From assembly GCA_921293015.1 (NCBI GenBank), contig OV121089.1:49547220-49611219 (forward strand): DNA of 64,000 bases. Reading direction: 5' to 3'. The notes below the pieces were generated by a model, which ran no database searches, was not told the DNA's origin, and saw only the letters and a program-made list of their open reading frames with translations. Positions 30,266 through 42,425 of the stretch are shown here, piece after piece. Made by a program: the position numbers and the translations under genes. The first letter of the stretch is position 1. Every line of letters begins with the position of its first letter. Source of the DNA: Phorcus lineatus (lineage: Eukaryota > Mollusca > Gastropoda > Trochida > Trochidae).

Positions 30266-33200
30266 TCATCGTTGGTCCAATACCCTTATTATACCCTACT
30301 CATAGTCATCGTTGGTCCAATACCCTTATTATACCCTACTCATAGTCATCGTTGGTCCAATACCCTTATTATACCCTACTCAATAGTCATCGTTGGTCCA
30401 ATACCCTTATTATACCCAACTCATAGTCATCGTTGGTCCAATACCCTTATTATACCCTACTCAATAGTCATCGTTGGTCCAATACCCTTATAATACCCAA
30501 CTCATAGTCATCGTTGGTCCAATACCCTTATTATATCCTACTCAATAGTCATCGTTGGTCCAATACCCTTATTATACCCTACTCATAGTCATCGTTGGTC
30601 CAATACCCTTATTATACCCAACTCATAGTCATCGTTGGTCCAATACCCTTATTATACCCAACTCATAGTCATCGTTGGTCCAATACCCTTATTATACCCT
30701 ACTCATAGTCATCGTTGGTCCAATACCCTTATAATACCCTACTCAATAGTCATCGTTGGTCCAATACCCTTATAATACCCAACTCATAGTCATCGTTGGT
30801 CCAATACCCTTATTATACCCTACTCAATAGTCATCGTTGGTCCAATACCCTTATTATACCCAACTCATAGTCATCGTGGTCCAATACCCTTATTATACCC
30901 AACTCATAGTCATCGTGGTCCAATACCCTTATTATACCCTACTCAATAGTCATCGTTGGTCCAATACCCTTATTATACCCTACTCAATAGTCATCGTTGG
31001 TCCAATACCCTTATTATACCCAACTCATAGTCATCGTGGTCCAATACCCTTATTATACCCTACTCATAGTCATCGTTGGTCCAATACCCTTATTATACCC
31101 AACTCATAGTCATCGTGGTCCAATACCCTTATTATACCCTACTCAATAGTCATCGTTGGTCCAATACCCTTATTATACCCAACTCATAGTCATCGTTGGT
31201 CCAATACCCTTATTATACCCTACTCAATAGTCATCGTTGGTCCAATACCCTTATTATACCCAACTCATAGTCATCGTGGTCCAATACCCTTATTATATTC
31301 AACTCATAGTCATCGTTGGTCCAATACCCTTATTATACCCAACTCATAGTCATCGTGGTCCAATACCCTTATTATACCCAACTCATAGTCATCGTTGGTC
31401 CAATACCCTTATTATACCCAACTCATAGTCATCGTTGGTCCAATACCCTTATTATACCCTACTCAATAGTCATCGTTGGTCCAATACCCTTATTATACCC
31501 AACTAATAGTCATCGTGGTCCAATACCCTTATTATACCCAACTCATAGTCATCGTGGTCCAATACCCTTATTATACCCAACTCATAGTCATCGTGGTCCA
31601 ATACCCTTATTATACCCTACTCAATAGTCATCGTTGGTCCAATACCCTTATTATACCCTACTCAATAGTCATCGTTGGTCCAATACCCTTATTATACCCA
31701 ACTCATAGTCATCGTGGTCCAATACCCTTATTATACCCTACTCATAGTCATCGTTGGTCCAATACCCTTATTATACCCAACTCATAGTCATCGTGGTCCA
31801 ATACCCTTATTATACCCTACTCAATAGTCATCGTTGGTCCAATACCCTTATTATACCCAACTCATAGTCATCGTTGGTCCAATACCCTTATTATACCCTA
31901 CTCAATAGTCATCGTTGGTCCAATACCCTTATTATACCCAACTCATAGTCATCGTTGGTCCAATACCCTTATAATACCCAACTCATAGTCATCGTTGGTC
32001 CAATACCCTTATTATATCCTCCTCAATAGTCATCGTTGGTCCAATACCCTTATTATACCCTACTCATAGTCATCGTTGGTCCAATACCCTTATTATACCC
32101 TACACAATAGTCATCGTTGGTCCAATACCCTTATTATACCCAACTCATAGTCATCGTTGGTCCAATACCCTTATTATACCCTACTCAATAGTCATCGTTG
32201 GTCCAATACCCTTATAATACCCAACTCATAGTCATCGTTGGTCCAATACCCTTATTATATCCTACTCAATAGTCATCGTTGGTCCAATACCCTTATTATA
32301 CCCTACTCATAGTCATCGTTGGTCCAATACCCTTATTATACCCAACTCATAGTCATCGTTGGTCCAATACCCTTATTATACCCTACTCAATAGTCATCGT
32401 TGGTCCAATACCCTTATTATACCCAACTCATAGTCATCGTTGGTCCAATACCCTTATTATACCCTACTCAATAGTCATCGTTGGTCCAATACCCTTATTA
32501 TACCCTACTCATAGTCATCGTTGGTCCAATACCCTTATTATACCCTACTCAATAGTCATCGTTGGTCCAATACCCTTATTATACCCTACTCAATAGTCAT
32601 CGTTGGTCCACTACCCTTATAATACCCTACTCAATAGTCATCGTGGTCCAATACCCTTATTATACCCTACTCATAGTCATCGTTGGTCCAATACCCTTAT
32701 TATACCCTACTCAATAGTCATCGTTGGTCCAATACCCTTATAATACCCTACTCAATAGTCATCGTGGTCCAATACCCTTATTATACCCTACTCAATAGTC
32801 ATCGTTGGTCCAATACCCTTATAATACCCAACTCATAGTCATCGTTGGTCCAATACCCTTATTATACCCAACTCATAGTCATCGTTGGTCCAATACCCTT
32901 ATTATACCCTACTCAATAGTCATCGTTGGTCCAATACCCTTATTATACCCAACTCATAGTCATCGTTGGTCCAATACCCTTATTATACCCTACTCATAGT
33001 CATGGTTGGTCCAATACCCTTATTATACCCTACTCATAGTCATCGTTGGTCCAATACCCTTATTATACCCTACTCAATAGTCATCGTTGGTCCAATACCC
33101 TTATAATACCCTACTCAATAGTCATCGTGGTCCAATACCCTTATTATACCCTACTCAATAGTCATCGTTGGTCCAATACCCTTATAATACCCAACTCATA

Positions 33201-35167
33201 GTCATCGTTGGTCCAATACCCTTATTATACCCAACTCATAGTCATCGTTGGTCCAATACCCTTATTATACCCAACTCATAGTCATCGTTGGTCCAATACC
33301 CTTATTATATCCTACTCAATAGGCATCGTTGGTCCAATACCCTTATTATACCCTACTCAATAGTCATCGTTGGTCCAATACCCTTATAATACCCAACTCA
33401 TAGTCATCGTTGGTCCAATACCCTTATTATACCCAACTCATAGTCATCGTTGGTCCAATACCCTTATAATACCCAACTCATAGTCATCGTTGGTCCAATA
33501 CCCTTATTATACCCTACTCAATAGTCATCGTGGTCCAATACCCTTATTATACCCAACTCATAGTCATCGTTGGTCCAATACCCTTATTATACCCAACTCA
33601 TAGTCATCGTTGGTCCAATACCCTTATTATACCCAACTCATAGTCATCGTGGTCCAATACCCTTATTATACCCTACTCAATAGTCATCGTTGGTCCAATA
33701 CCCTTATTATACCCAACTCATAGTCATCGTTGGTCCAATACCCTTATTATACCCAACTCATAGTCATCGTTGGTCCAATACCCTTATTATACCCAACTCA
33801 TAGTCATCGTGGTCCAATACCCTTATTATACCCTACTCATAGTCATCGTTGGTCCAATACCCTTATTATACCCAACTCATAGTCATGGTTGGTCCAATAC
33901 CCTTATTATACCCAACTCATAGTCATGGTTGGTCCAATACCCTTATTATACCCAACTCATAGTCATGGTTGGTCCAATACCCTTATTATATCCTACTCAA
34001 TAGTCATCGTTGGTCCAATACCCTTATTATACCCAACTCATAGTCATCGTTGGTCCAATACCCTTATTATACCCAACTCATAGTCATCGTTGGTCCAATA
34101 CCCTTATTATACCCAACTCATAGTCATCGTTGGTCCAATACCCTTATTATACCCAACTCATAGTCATGGTTGGTCCAATACCCTTATTATACCCAACTCA
34201 TAGTCATCGTTGGTCCAATACCCTTATAATACCCAACTCATAGTCATCGTTGGTCCAATACCCTTATTATACCCAACTCATAGTCATCGTGGTCCAATAC
34301 CCTTATTATACCCTACTCAATAGTCATCGTTGGTCCAATACCCTTATAATACCCAACTCATAGTCATCGTTGGTCCAATACCCTTATTATACCCAACTCA
34401 TAGTCATCGTTGGTCCAATACCCTTATAATACCCAACTCATAGTCATCGTTGGTCCAATACCCTTATTATACCCTACTCAATAGTCATCGTTGGTCCAAT
34501 ACCCTTATTATACCCAACTCATAGTCATCGTTGGTCCAATACCCTTATAATACCCAACTCATAGTCATCGTTGGTCCAATACCCTTATTATACCCAACTC
34601 ATAGTCATCGTTGGTCCAATACCCTTATAATACCCAACTCATAGTCATCGTTGGTCCAATACCCTTATTATACCCAACTCATAGTCATCGTTGGTCCAAT
34701 ACCCTTATAATACCCAACTCATAGTCATCGTTGGTCCAATACCCTTATTATACCCAACTCATAGTCATCGTTGGTCCAATACCCTTATTATACCCAACTC
34801 ATAGTCATCGTTGGTCCAATACCCTTATAATACCCTACTCAATAGTCATCGTGGTCCAATACCCTTATTATACCCTACTCATAGTCATCGTTGGTCCAAT
34901 ACCCTTATTATACCCAACTCATAAGTCATCGTTGGTCCAATACCCTTATTATACCCAACTCATAGTCATCGTTGGTCCAATACCCTTATTATACCCAACT
35001 CATAGTCATCGTTGGTCCAATACCCTTATTATACCCTACTCAATAGTCATCGTTGGTCCAATACCCTTATTATACCCTACTCATAGTCATCGTGGTCCAA
35101 TACCCTTATTATACCCTACTCAATAGTCATCGTTGGTCCAATACCCTTATTATACCCTACTCATAGT
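30266..35167. repeat. 40-bp satellite, about 122 units over 4.9 kb
   Basis: The unit is TCATCGTTGGTCCAATACCC followed by TTATTATACCCAACTCATAG. It exists in three length classes. The 39-bp class has lost a T (CGTGGTCC), 40 bp is standard, and the 41-bp class gained an A (CTCAATAG). Substitution classes are CCCAACTC versus CCCTACTC and TTATTATA versus TTATAATA. Both edges are abrupt. Three times forty is divisible by three, so long frames (VIVGPIPLLYPTHSHRWSNT-type) arise automatically and are not genes. Confidence 0.97.
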
Positions 35168-36564
35168 GTGCTTACTAATGGCGCAGCAGAAGGACCGCAA
35201 AGTCAAAGGGCAGGAAACTGAAAGAACTGCTTTTTAACATCAAGCCCTTTTATAAACCAAGTAGCTTCTGGGAGGACCTAGCTGTTAAAGCGTGTCAACA
35301 TTCACGAAACCAAAGGAAATCTCTAGAATGAGCTAGGTTACATAATCAAAACAAAATAGTATGTGCTCATTTGAACAGTTAATAAGACGTAAAAAATTAT
35401 ATTGTTAAAATCTTTGATAAAGTCTTCGGAGGTAAGTAGGGCAACAAAAAAATCTTGTGACGTCATCATTATTTTCAGCACAGTTTTGTTGATCAACCAG
35501 ACCGCCGGATTCTTACGTGTTTTCATCTTTTTTTGAGATGGTTTAGTTCCCGGCCAATCAAAAATAGGTTGTAACCGTGTGCGACAACTTTACTCCGTGC
35601 TGAGAAAAGAGACAAAGAGAAAGAGATTTTGCAAGAAATTTAAGTATGCATTTAGTCAGTTTGAAATGACTCCATTCAGTTATTTTTCAAACCACTTCCC
35701 TGAAGTAAAGCTTCTTTGTTATGTTTAGTAAAGTTCTTTTTAAGGGTTAAATTCAAGTCTAAGGTTTTCAGGTTTGCTAGCGTACACTAGTAACATTTAT
35801 TTTTCGGATTGATTATCTATTTGTAAAGAAGACTGACACAATAGCGCAATAGACTTCTTTTCAAGCCTGATCTAAATCAAGACAAAAGACTATCCTAGTC
35901 TTATGAAAATAAGCAAAACCCTTTAAATCAAAACAGTTAATTGCCAACCATCATCTGAAGCTTTCACTAAGACATGTCCCTGGCCAACAAGTCAGGTGTG
36001 GCAAATATTTTCATTTGTTCCCGGGGTTATTTGCAGATAGCATTAGATGCTGATAGACATGAACACATGGGGATCAAGTTTCTGGTTAAACAAATGTTTT
36101 CGTTATTAAGTCATGATGATTGAGTTAACTGGATACTTGGAATACGTGTACTCATTTGTCAGAGGGTGAGGGTAAAGTCTAACACGTCGTTGGTGATTCT
36201 GAACTGGGTTCCTTAGTACCAGAAATACAGTATGTTTTCAGCCGTGTCGGATAAGGATACGCAGAGGGAAAAGATACGCACTCACCCAAAAGATAACCTT
36301 ATAAATAAGGCTGAGTGTTAGCTTGTAATTTGATTGATGCCTTAGCAATTTGGAATATGTCAAGACTTTTTTTTAGTAAGATTAAAAGGACTTAAATGTT
36401 GATTAGTGACACAAAAGATTGACAATTGTCTTCATGGAAGAGTTTGACTTCTCACATAGCAATTGTCAATGGACACCAAAATATTGATCCAACTTTTCAT
36501 TTGTCCTTACCTGATCTTAAGAAAACAGTTATAAAATCAATCAAAATATTTTTGGATGTATTTG
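35168..36564. other. Non-coding, no gene recognised
   Basis: Unique A/T-rich DNA between the 40-bp satellite and the LINE. One TGACGTCA lies at 35458-35465. No coding, RNA or transposon domain is seen. Confidence 0.5.
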
Positions 36565-36769
36565 GAATTTTTATTTTTTTATTTTTTTTATCAGTTCCCA
36601 ATGTATATATAGTTACATACAGGCAATGTAGCATACATTAGCAATATTGAATAGAACATACAATAAAGAGTACAACAGGTATTTTGAATATGGAAAAAAT
36701 GTTCATTCAAGAACTTGAGAGAGGAGACACCATTTATTATCAAAATCATTATTTCTATTGTTTTAGGTT

Positions 36770-37882
36770 GCGATAAAATTTTCCACAAAAAATGCTTGTT
36801 TCAAAGTTTTTAAATACATGTTTAAGTTTACTGATGTATTTTTAATATTGCTAAGATAAATTATATCTTTTAGCAGAAATAATGATGTGATTAATTAATT
36901 TGTTTTGGTGTTGAGTACCAGTTTGTTGAGTAGTTGTTTCAGGAAATACAAGTTTCCATTTACTACAGATGTTAGGATATTTGTCTGTTGAGATAAGTAT
37001 GTCATAAAAAAGTCTAGAGCCTTTGGATGTTTTCATTAAATTCAACTTGCATTCAGTAACATTTATGCACCTGGTCTTCATTTCTATGGTGGGTAACGGT
37101 ATACATGCTTCCATGAGTTAGGCAATATATATATAGCAAGTAATTATAATCAAGAACTGTACCTTTGATGCAGCATTTTTCTTTTAAAGATTCCATTGAT
37201 AATAAACCGTTTGCATCACACATGTCATGGATAGTCAATATTCCATTATTTGCCCAATATTTTACAAAATGAAATGTATTTTTAAAATTGTGATTAAACC
37301 AAAGAGGTTGGGGTAAAATATTATCTAAAGTATAAGGATCAACATAATGTGTTTTTTGGAATAACTTCCAAGCCTTCAATACAAAAAAAGAGGATTTTTT
37401 ATCTTCAAATATATATCAGAGTTAGCTCCAAAATTTAGAATATCATCAAGGTATCTGACAAGGGTTATTTTTAATAGTTTTTTTCAGATACAACCTTAAG
37501 GTGGATGATTTCAAAGCATCTATGAATCTGTTTGTGTCAATCATTCTCAAAACCCCATCCTCATATTTGTTTTTCAGAACATTTCTTTTAATTTTATCAT
37601 TTTTATCGTTCCGTATGAATTCAAAAAATATTTTCTCAAGGGCAATAATAAATTCAACAGGAGGGTTAGGGAAAGAGTTAAAGATATGAACTTACTTAGA
37701 AATTGCTAAAGTTTTTATCACTGTAATTTAACCAATAAGAGTTAAATTTCTTTTCCTCCATGAAGATAAAAGTCTATTCATTTCTTCCAGTCTCTTACGG
37801 GTGTTTATCACACATAGGTTATCAAAATCAGGGGAAAATGTAATACCAAGTACATCAAATTCACCCTTCGTCCACTCTTGTT
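36770..37882 (-). pseudogene. LINE ORF2 relic: end of reverse transcriptase plus C-terminal domain
   Basis: Reading the minus strand from 37880, FDVLGITFSPDFDN, then RLLSSWRKRNLTLIG, correspond to the region after the reverse transcriptase core in L1/Tx1-type elements. Next come NPPVEFIIALEKIFFEFI and VLRMIDTNRFIDALKSSTLR near 37650-37500. VLKAWKLFQKTH, LPQPLWFNHNFKN and WANNGILTIHDMCDANGLLS are at 37380-37180, then KGSRLFYDILI near 37020 and NHIIISAKRY near 36880. Stops and frameshifts separate the blocks. The YxDD catalytic core is not present. Confidence 0.7.
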
Positions 37883-38038
37883 ATGTCCCCCTCAAAAAGC
37901 TTTGCGGGAGACATAATGTTTTCAGTTCCGTCCGTGGTTCCGTAATTCCGTAATTTTTTTTATTCCGTAATAGTGCATATGGGGGTAGGGTAATTATCCA
38001 ACCTATATCTAAAAATCGATAAGAATTATTTTACTTAA

Positions 38039-38431
38039 CCTTTTCTTCTTTTTAAATTTTTTTTTTCACTGCTGGAAGCAATGCGCTTCCATACTATGCA
38101 CCTTTTTTGAAAACTGAGTGAGTGAGTGAATTGAGGTTCAACGCCGCTTTCAAGATTATTTCACTTATATCGCGGCGGCTAATATTATTGCAGGGAGAAA
38201 GCCCGCAACACCATTGTGGCTATGCATTGCGGTGAAACCTGCGAGCATCGGCTGGAACTAGCGAACCATGGGTGGTACTGCGCTGAAAGTCAGTGTAGCA
38301 TTGCACCCAAACCTGACTGCGTGTCTAACAGTTCTCTACTGCAGACAAAGTTGCCAAGCCCCTGTCGGGATTCGAACCACGGACCTCTTGATCCAAAGCC
38401 GAACGCGCCAACCACTGCGCTATCCCGTCCC
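38039..38431 (-). mobile_element. tRNA-derived SINE with 12-bp target duplication
   Basis: On the minus strand the element starts GGGACGGGATAGCGCAGTGG. It continues through a tRNA-like head with A and B boxes, then a body containing ACGCCGC-type sequence (GCGGCGTTGAACC on this strand) and TCACTCACTCACTCAG (38131-38116). It ends in an A-rich tail (plus-strand CCTTTTCTTCTTTTT). The direct repeat TATTTTACTTAA flanks it exactly (38027-38038 and 38432-38443), proving retroposition. The body resembles SINEs I recall as widespread in molluscs; the precise family would need a database comparison. Confidence 0.85.
38368..38422 (-). promoter_or_regulatory. Internal pol III promoter of the SINE (A and B boxes)
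   Basis: Box A TAGCGCAGTGG is on the minus strand at 38422-38412, and box B GGTTCGAATCC at 38378-38368. Both fit the tRNA consensus (TRGYnnAnnnG and GGTTCGAnTCC). Spacing of about 33 bp between them is normal for a tRNA head. Confidence 0.8.
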
Positions 38432-38829
38432 TATTTTACTTAAACTGGTATGTGGTTAGATCTAGTGCTTGGGTGATGCCTTTTGCTACTTTGGTTATTC
38501 TTAATTTTTCCTTTTACTCGGTTTCCATGGAAACAATTTGAACTTAGTGCATATTGGGGGATGTAGATGCTAATTATAATATTTTATGTCTGTGTGAGTA
38601 TCAAATGTCACATTCCTTACTTACAATAAAGAAGTTGACAAATATATAAAACCCTTCCTTATGCACTATTGAACTTGTATATTTTACGAGTCATTATTAT
38701 GTCAAGTTCATTGATGCTAATATATTAACATTTTAATCATATGTTTGGTATGGAATGTTTCTGGTTTAAATGGCGATAAGATGATTAGGTTGGATTAAAA
38801 GTTTGGAAGGGGGACATCACTGTGCATCA

Positions 38830-39520
38830 CATGCACAAATTTGTCCACTCGATATTGAGATCTTTACACCTTTAAAATATCAGAGTCCAAGGTTATATGA
38901 AATATGTCATCAGATACAATAAAAAAGTCATGACTATCTTGTTGTATTGGATTCTTTTCCACCAGGTATATTTTCTTGATTTATGATTTAAATGTCTCCA
39001 AATATCAATAAGATTATAAGTTTCAATAAATTCTAAAACAGTCTCTCTTGATTTGGGATTGTTAACATGTTTGTAATTCACTAGATCAATAGTGGGGTCA
39101 AGTAGAAGGTTCCAGTCACCGATTACAACTAATGATTCATTATAAAATTTTCAGATATTATCAAAAAGTTCAATATAAAATTGGCAATCATCATTATTAG
39201 GCCCATCAAGATTTGTCAGTGTCATTCTTTTATCCTCTATTGAAATGTCCACAATAATATGGTTTCCCTTTTCATCAATTATGGTTCTATGTATTATTGT
39301 ATCAATGTTGTTGTTAAAGAGTATAGCTACTCCACTAGAATTTAATTTCAAAGGAGCGATTATAGCGGCAAGCCCCATTCATTTCTTATAGTATTACAGG
39401 TAGGTTCATCTATGTGGATATCTTGTAAGCACATGATTGAGTATGATTTTTCCTATTTATATTCATTAGTTCTTTTCTTTTAGATTTGTTTGCAAGTCCT
39501 CTACAGTTGGCTGAGATAAG
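38830..39520 (-). pseudogene. LINE APE-type endonuclease relic
   Basis: The minus strand shows the endonuclease blocks in order. ISANCRGLANKSKR is near 39510, and CLQDIHIDEPTCN (the usual CLQETH-like acidic site with D for E) near 39420. SSGVAILFNNN comes at 39340. MTLTNLDGPNNDDCQFYIEL follows at 39230-39170, then VVIGDWNLLLDP at 39125-39090, including the GDWN catalytic motif. The last blocks are NPKSRETVLEFIETYNLIDI and SRKYTWW (39060-38950), then HDFFIVSDD near 38915. Stop codons and frameshifts break it repeatedly, so it is inactive. Confidence 0.75.
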
Positions 39521-39730
39521 TTTTTTTTTTGTAGTAGAACTGTCAATTTCATAAAAGTAGAAAGTAATACATGGGAGCCTTTTTTCAACAAATATAGAAA
39601 AGTAAAAGGGGAAAAAACAGAGAAAAGGAAAAGAAAACCAAAAAAGGGGGGACGGTTAAAAACACAGAAATTGGTGGAGTTTTTTTTACTCCCCCCCAAA
39701 CCAGAACTATGACAAGCCAAAAAAGACAAC

Positions 39731-40885
39731 TACCGTTATCTATGATCCATGAACGTTACAATTTCTTTCCAAACACATCGCTTTTTTCTCTCAAAAACGG
39801 GAATTTGTACACACATATTTCATAAATTGCTAACAATGACACAAGTTTATGTATTCAGCATCTCACAACAACTTTGATCAAAATCAGATGATAGATGAAG
39901 CGGACTGGATTTAAACAGATTTCTTACAGTCACCACGTTTTCTCCAAAAAATTAAAAAAATTCTCCAACATATTTTCAAAATTATTGGTCCGAATTTTTA
40001 CCAAATAACACGAATTTTTACAATAGTATTTTCGAAATGGTTAATCATGACACCTTCATGTAATAATTCATGTTTGCGCAAAATTTCATCAAAATCATAT
40101 TTCTCGGAAACTGCAAGCTGCTCATTTTAATGTCGCGTGATCTAAAAAATGCTCATCAGTAGGCCTATACGCGCGAGATGGGACAGCGAACTGAATTCTG
40201 TGAAATCACCAACGACCTGTTAGAGTTTTCCTTCAACCTTTGTCAGTATTGGTTCTCATAATTATATATTCTTGTGGCTATTTCCCCGCCACAATCTGCA
40301 AGTCGTTCCAAATTTTCTTCAAATCATACGATATTGTAATATTATTTTTCATTTATCACGACACGACATGCGAGAGATTTACATTTCGAAAAATGCCGTC
40401 GACAAGCTGCGGCATGCATATCAGTTTTAAAAATTGCACTTTCTTAAACTCTTCTTTTAATTTAGTGAACTTATAAGCGTTAGGGTTCTGAATTTCTTAA
40501 ACAACAACCACTTCTCGATAAATAACTTCATTATTGAAGTTTGATATATTTGACCCTAACAACATATACCGTGCCCCTATAACTGAGACAAACTTTTATG
40601 TACATCATTATGAATGAAATAATGTAAAACTGCTTTCCGCTTGCACTATTGGTCGTTCGATAAAACATTTGTTTGTCGATTTGCCGGACATGCTGACTTA
40701 ATTCCTATATCTTTCACCCCTCAATATTATCGTCTCTCCTATATAAAAAAATTGTCAAAGTTATTTTATACAAAGTACTTGCATGTATCCTACAAAAACA
40801 TTTGAATTACATTTGAGTTTCTCAAACCTGATCGTTATCAACATGTCAATGTAATGTCAACAGTTATGGCAACTCAAAAGCTATA
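39731..40885. other. Non-coding, no gene recognised
   Basis: A/T-rich sequence between the LINE and the Tc1 element. ACACGAATTTTTAC-type words repeat locally near 40000-40020. No gene or RNA is supported. Confidence 0.5.
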
Positions 40886-40909
40886 CTACTCAAAGAAGTT
40901 ACGGGTCAA
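40886..40909 (+). repeat. Left terminal inverted repeat of the Tc1 element
   Basis: This 24-nt end pairs with 42401-42425. They differ by two substitutions and one inserted A. TA precedes it at 40884-40885. Confidence 0.85.
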
Positions 40910-41236
40910 ACCTTTTTTCTGCCTTGTAATGTCTATGCACATATCAGATATTTATATAAAATTATTGGCGGAAATCGTGTCAAAATTGGTTTACGATATC
41001 CTGACGACACAACCTGTGTACAAGGCATACGTCATTTTCAAACAAAACGATTTTGACAGTCTCCTTAGAAACCATAAACTAAAGCACAAAACAAGGCTCC
41101 AGAAAATTGTTTGCATCGCCCAAAAACGACTTTTTGGAGTTGATTATGTCATTGCACGTGCACTATGCATTTTCCACGAACAGTTCGGGCATAAAAAACC
41201 TTCTATGACCGTGTTGCTCTCAGTTGAAATTTCAGC

Positions 41237-42180
41237 ATGCTTAGACGTCAGCTGAGTGACCTTGACAGAGGAAGAGCCATTGCGTGGCTTCAACAGGGTT
41301 TTACACAGAGGAATGTGGCACATAAAAATCGGATGTAGGCAGAGTGTGATTGGGAGACTATGGCAGCGTTTCCTGGCAACCAATTCAATTCAGAACGTCC
41401 ACGGTTGGTAGGCCAAGATCAATGTCGCATGGTCAAGACCGGCATGTCATTCAAATGGCCTTACGTCAACGCGTTCTTACAGCGAGTTGTCTGAGAGATG
41501 TCTGCGAAATGCATGTGGTGTTCAGGTATCTGACCAGACCATAAGAAATCGTCTGCAAGTCCACAACATTCGATCTCGACGACAAGCAGTTCGACCACCT
41601 CCTCTTCAACGTCATAGGGCAGCAAGTCGTGACTGGTGCACACGTCATAGAGCCTGGAGACGGCGACAATGGGGGCGCCGCGGGTACTGTTCACTGATGT
41701 GTCCCGATTTGCCATCGCTTTGGAGGTGGTACGGTAATGATGTGGGCTGGAATGTCGGTACATCACAGGACTCCTCTTTTCGTTGAAGGAAATTTAACGG
41801 GCATCAGTTACAGAGACGAAATTTTACAGCCTTTTGTCATCCCAAGTCTTCGTCAAATTGGGGCAGGTTCTGTTCTCCAAGATGACAATGCTAGGCCGCA
41901 TAAAGCACGAGTTGTTAATGATTTTCTCACCCAAAATGGCATTGAACGAATGGATTGGCCTGCATACTCTCCTGACATGGCACCAATTGAGCATGCATGG
42001 GAAGAGTGGGGCAGACATGCGAGAGACAATAATAGGCAACCTGATAATCTTCAAGAATTGGTGCAATTCCTTCAAGCAGAGTGGCAGGCCATTCCCCAGG
42101 TGTTTTTTCGACCTCTGATCGACAGCATGCCTCGTCGTTGTGTCGACTGCTTACGACCACGTGTCGGTTTAAATTATTAA
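41237..42180 (+). pseudogene. Tc1-family DD34E transposase, frameshifted
   Basis: The N-terminal helix-turn-helix begins MLRRQLSDLDRGRAIAWLQQ at 41237, followed by GFTQRNVAHKNRM and a stop. Further pieces are CGVQVSDQTIRNRLQ-type sequence (second helix-turn-helix, near 41540) and VLFTDVSRF, holding the first catalytic Asp (41696-41698) with E replaced by V. The rest is intact from 41720: GGGTVMMWAGM, then QDDNARPHKA with the second Asp at 41884-41886, and WPAYSPDMAPIEHAWEE with the catalytic Glu at 41989-41991. Exactly 34 residues separate the last two, as in Tc1. The distance between the first two Asp codons is not a multiple of three and is about 90 bp shorter than normal, so an internal deletion plus frameshifts inactivated the gene. 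Confidence 0.85.
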
Positions 42181-42400
42181 AAAAGTTATCGAATTTGAGA
42201 CAGTTTTGTTGGACCTCATTATGCTAAAAATGGCGAATTTTCATCAGATCCTCAGAATAGTTGTGTATGAAAAGTGCATATGCTTTCCATTAAAGACTCA
42301 ACATTAAGACATATTGAACTCTTTCTGACCAAAAAAGTGCTTAAAAGTTTTTATTTACATGTCTCCTGTGTCTAATAAAATGTTAAACACAAATAAATGG

Positions 42401-42425
42401 TTGACCCTTAACTTCTTTTGGGTAG
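42401..42425 (-). repeat. Right terminal inverted repeat of the Tc1 element
   Basis: This 25-nt end reads TTGACCCTTAACTTCTTTTG then GGTAG, and is followed by TA at 42426-42427. It is the inverted partner of 40886-40909. Confidence 0.85.

Larger units (their letters stand above)
37883..38817. mobile_element. ~935-bp element with ATGTCCCCCT inverted ends
   Basis: ATGTCCCCCT at 37883-37892 is matched by its exact complement AGGGGGACAT at 38808-38817. The left end also folds on itself (ATGTCCCCCT against GGGAGACAT about 15 bp later). The element sits at the junction between the two separated LINE parts and has itself received a SINE (38039-38431). Without the SINE and its duplicated site it would be about 530 bp. 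It shows no coding capacity, so it is probably a non-autonomous DNA transposon. Longer terminal similarity is not evident. Confidence 0.45.
36565..39730 (-). mobile_element. Degenerate APE-type LINE (L1/Tx1-like), internally deleted
   Basis: On the minus strand, endonuclease sequence (39520-38830) is followed, after an inserted element, by the end of the reverse transcriptase region and the C-terminal domain (37880-36770). The A-rich run (T-rich on the plus strand) at about 36565-36595 is a plausible 3' tail. Most of the catalytic reverse transcriptase is missing between the two parts, and the reading frame is broken by several stops and shifts. The upstream limit near 39730 is approximate. 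Family assignment rests on the APE endonuclease motifs and the LWFN...W...GI..I.D...NG C-terminal pattern. Confidence 0.75.
40886..42425 (+). mobile_element. Full-length defective Tc1-type transposon (1,540 bp)
   Basis: Inverted ends CTACTCAAAGAAGTTACGGG (40886) and the complement ending CTTCTTTTGGGTAG (42425) bound the element. A TA dinucleotide lies on each side (40884-40885 and 42426-42427), the signature of Tc1/mariner integration. A single transposase relic lies inside on the plus strand. The ends are short (about 25 bp), and the transposase is dead, so the copy could move only if supplied in trans. Confidence 0.85.

Noticed and set aside
30272-35126. Many plus frames reading VIVGPIPLLYPTHSHRW
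   Set aside because: Produced by the 40-bp satellite; unit length changes shift the register repeatedly.
30266-35167. CRISPR array
   Set aside because: Units are contiguous copies with no unique spacers, in a eukaryotic context; the same holds for the other arrays.
38350-38431. Functional tRNA gene
   Set aside because: A and B boxes are present but the head is fused to a SINE body with an A-rich tail and target duplication, and the acceptor stem is not intact.
40854-41255. 133-codon plus frame beginning MSTVMATQKLYYSKK
   Set aside because: It spans the left end of the Tc1 element and runs into the transposase start in another frame, so it is not a host gene.
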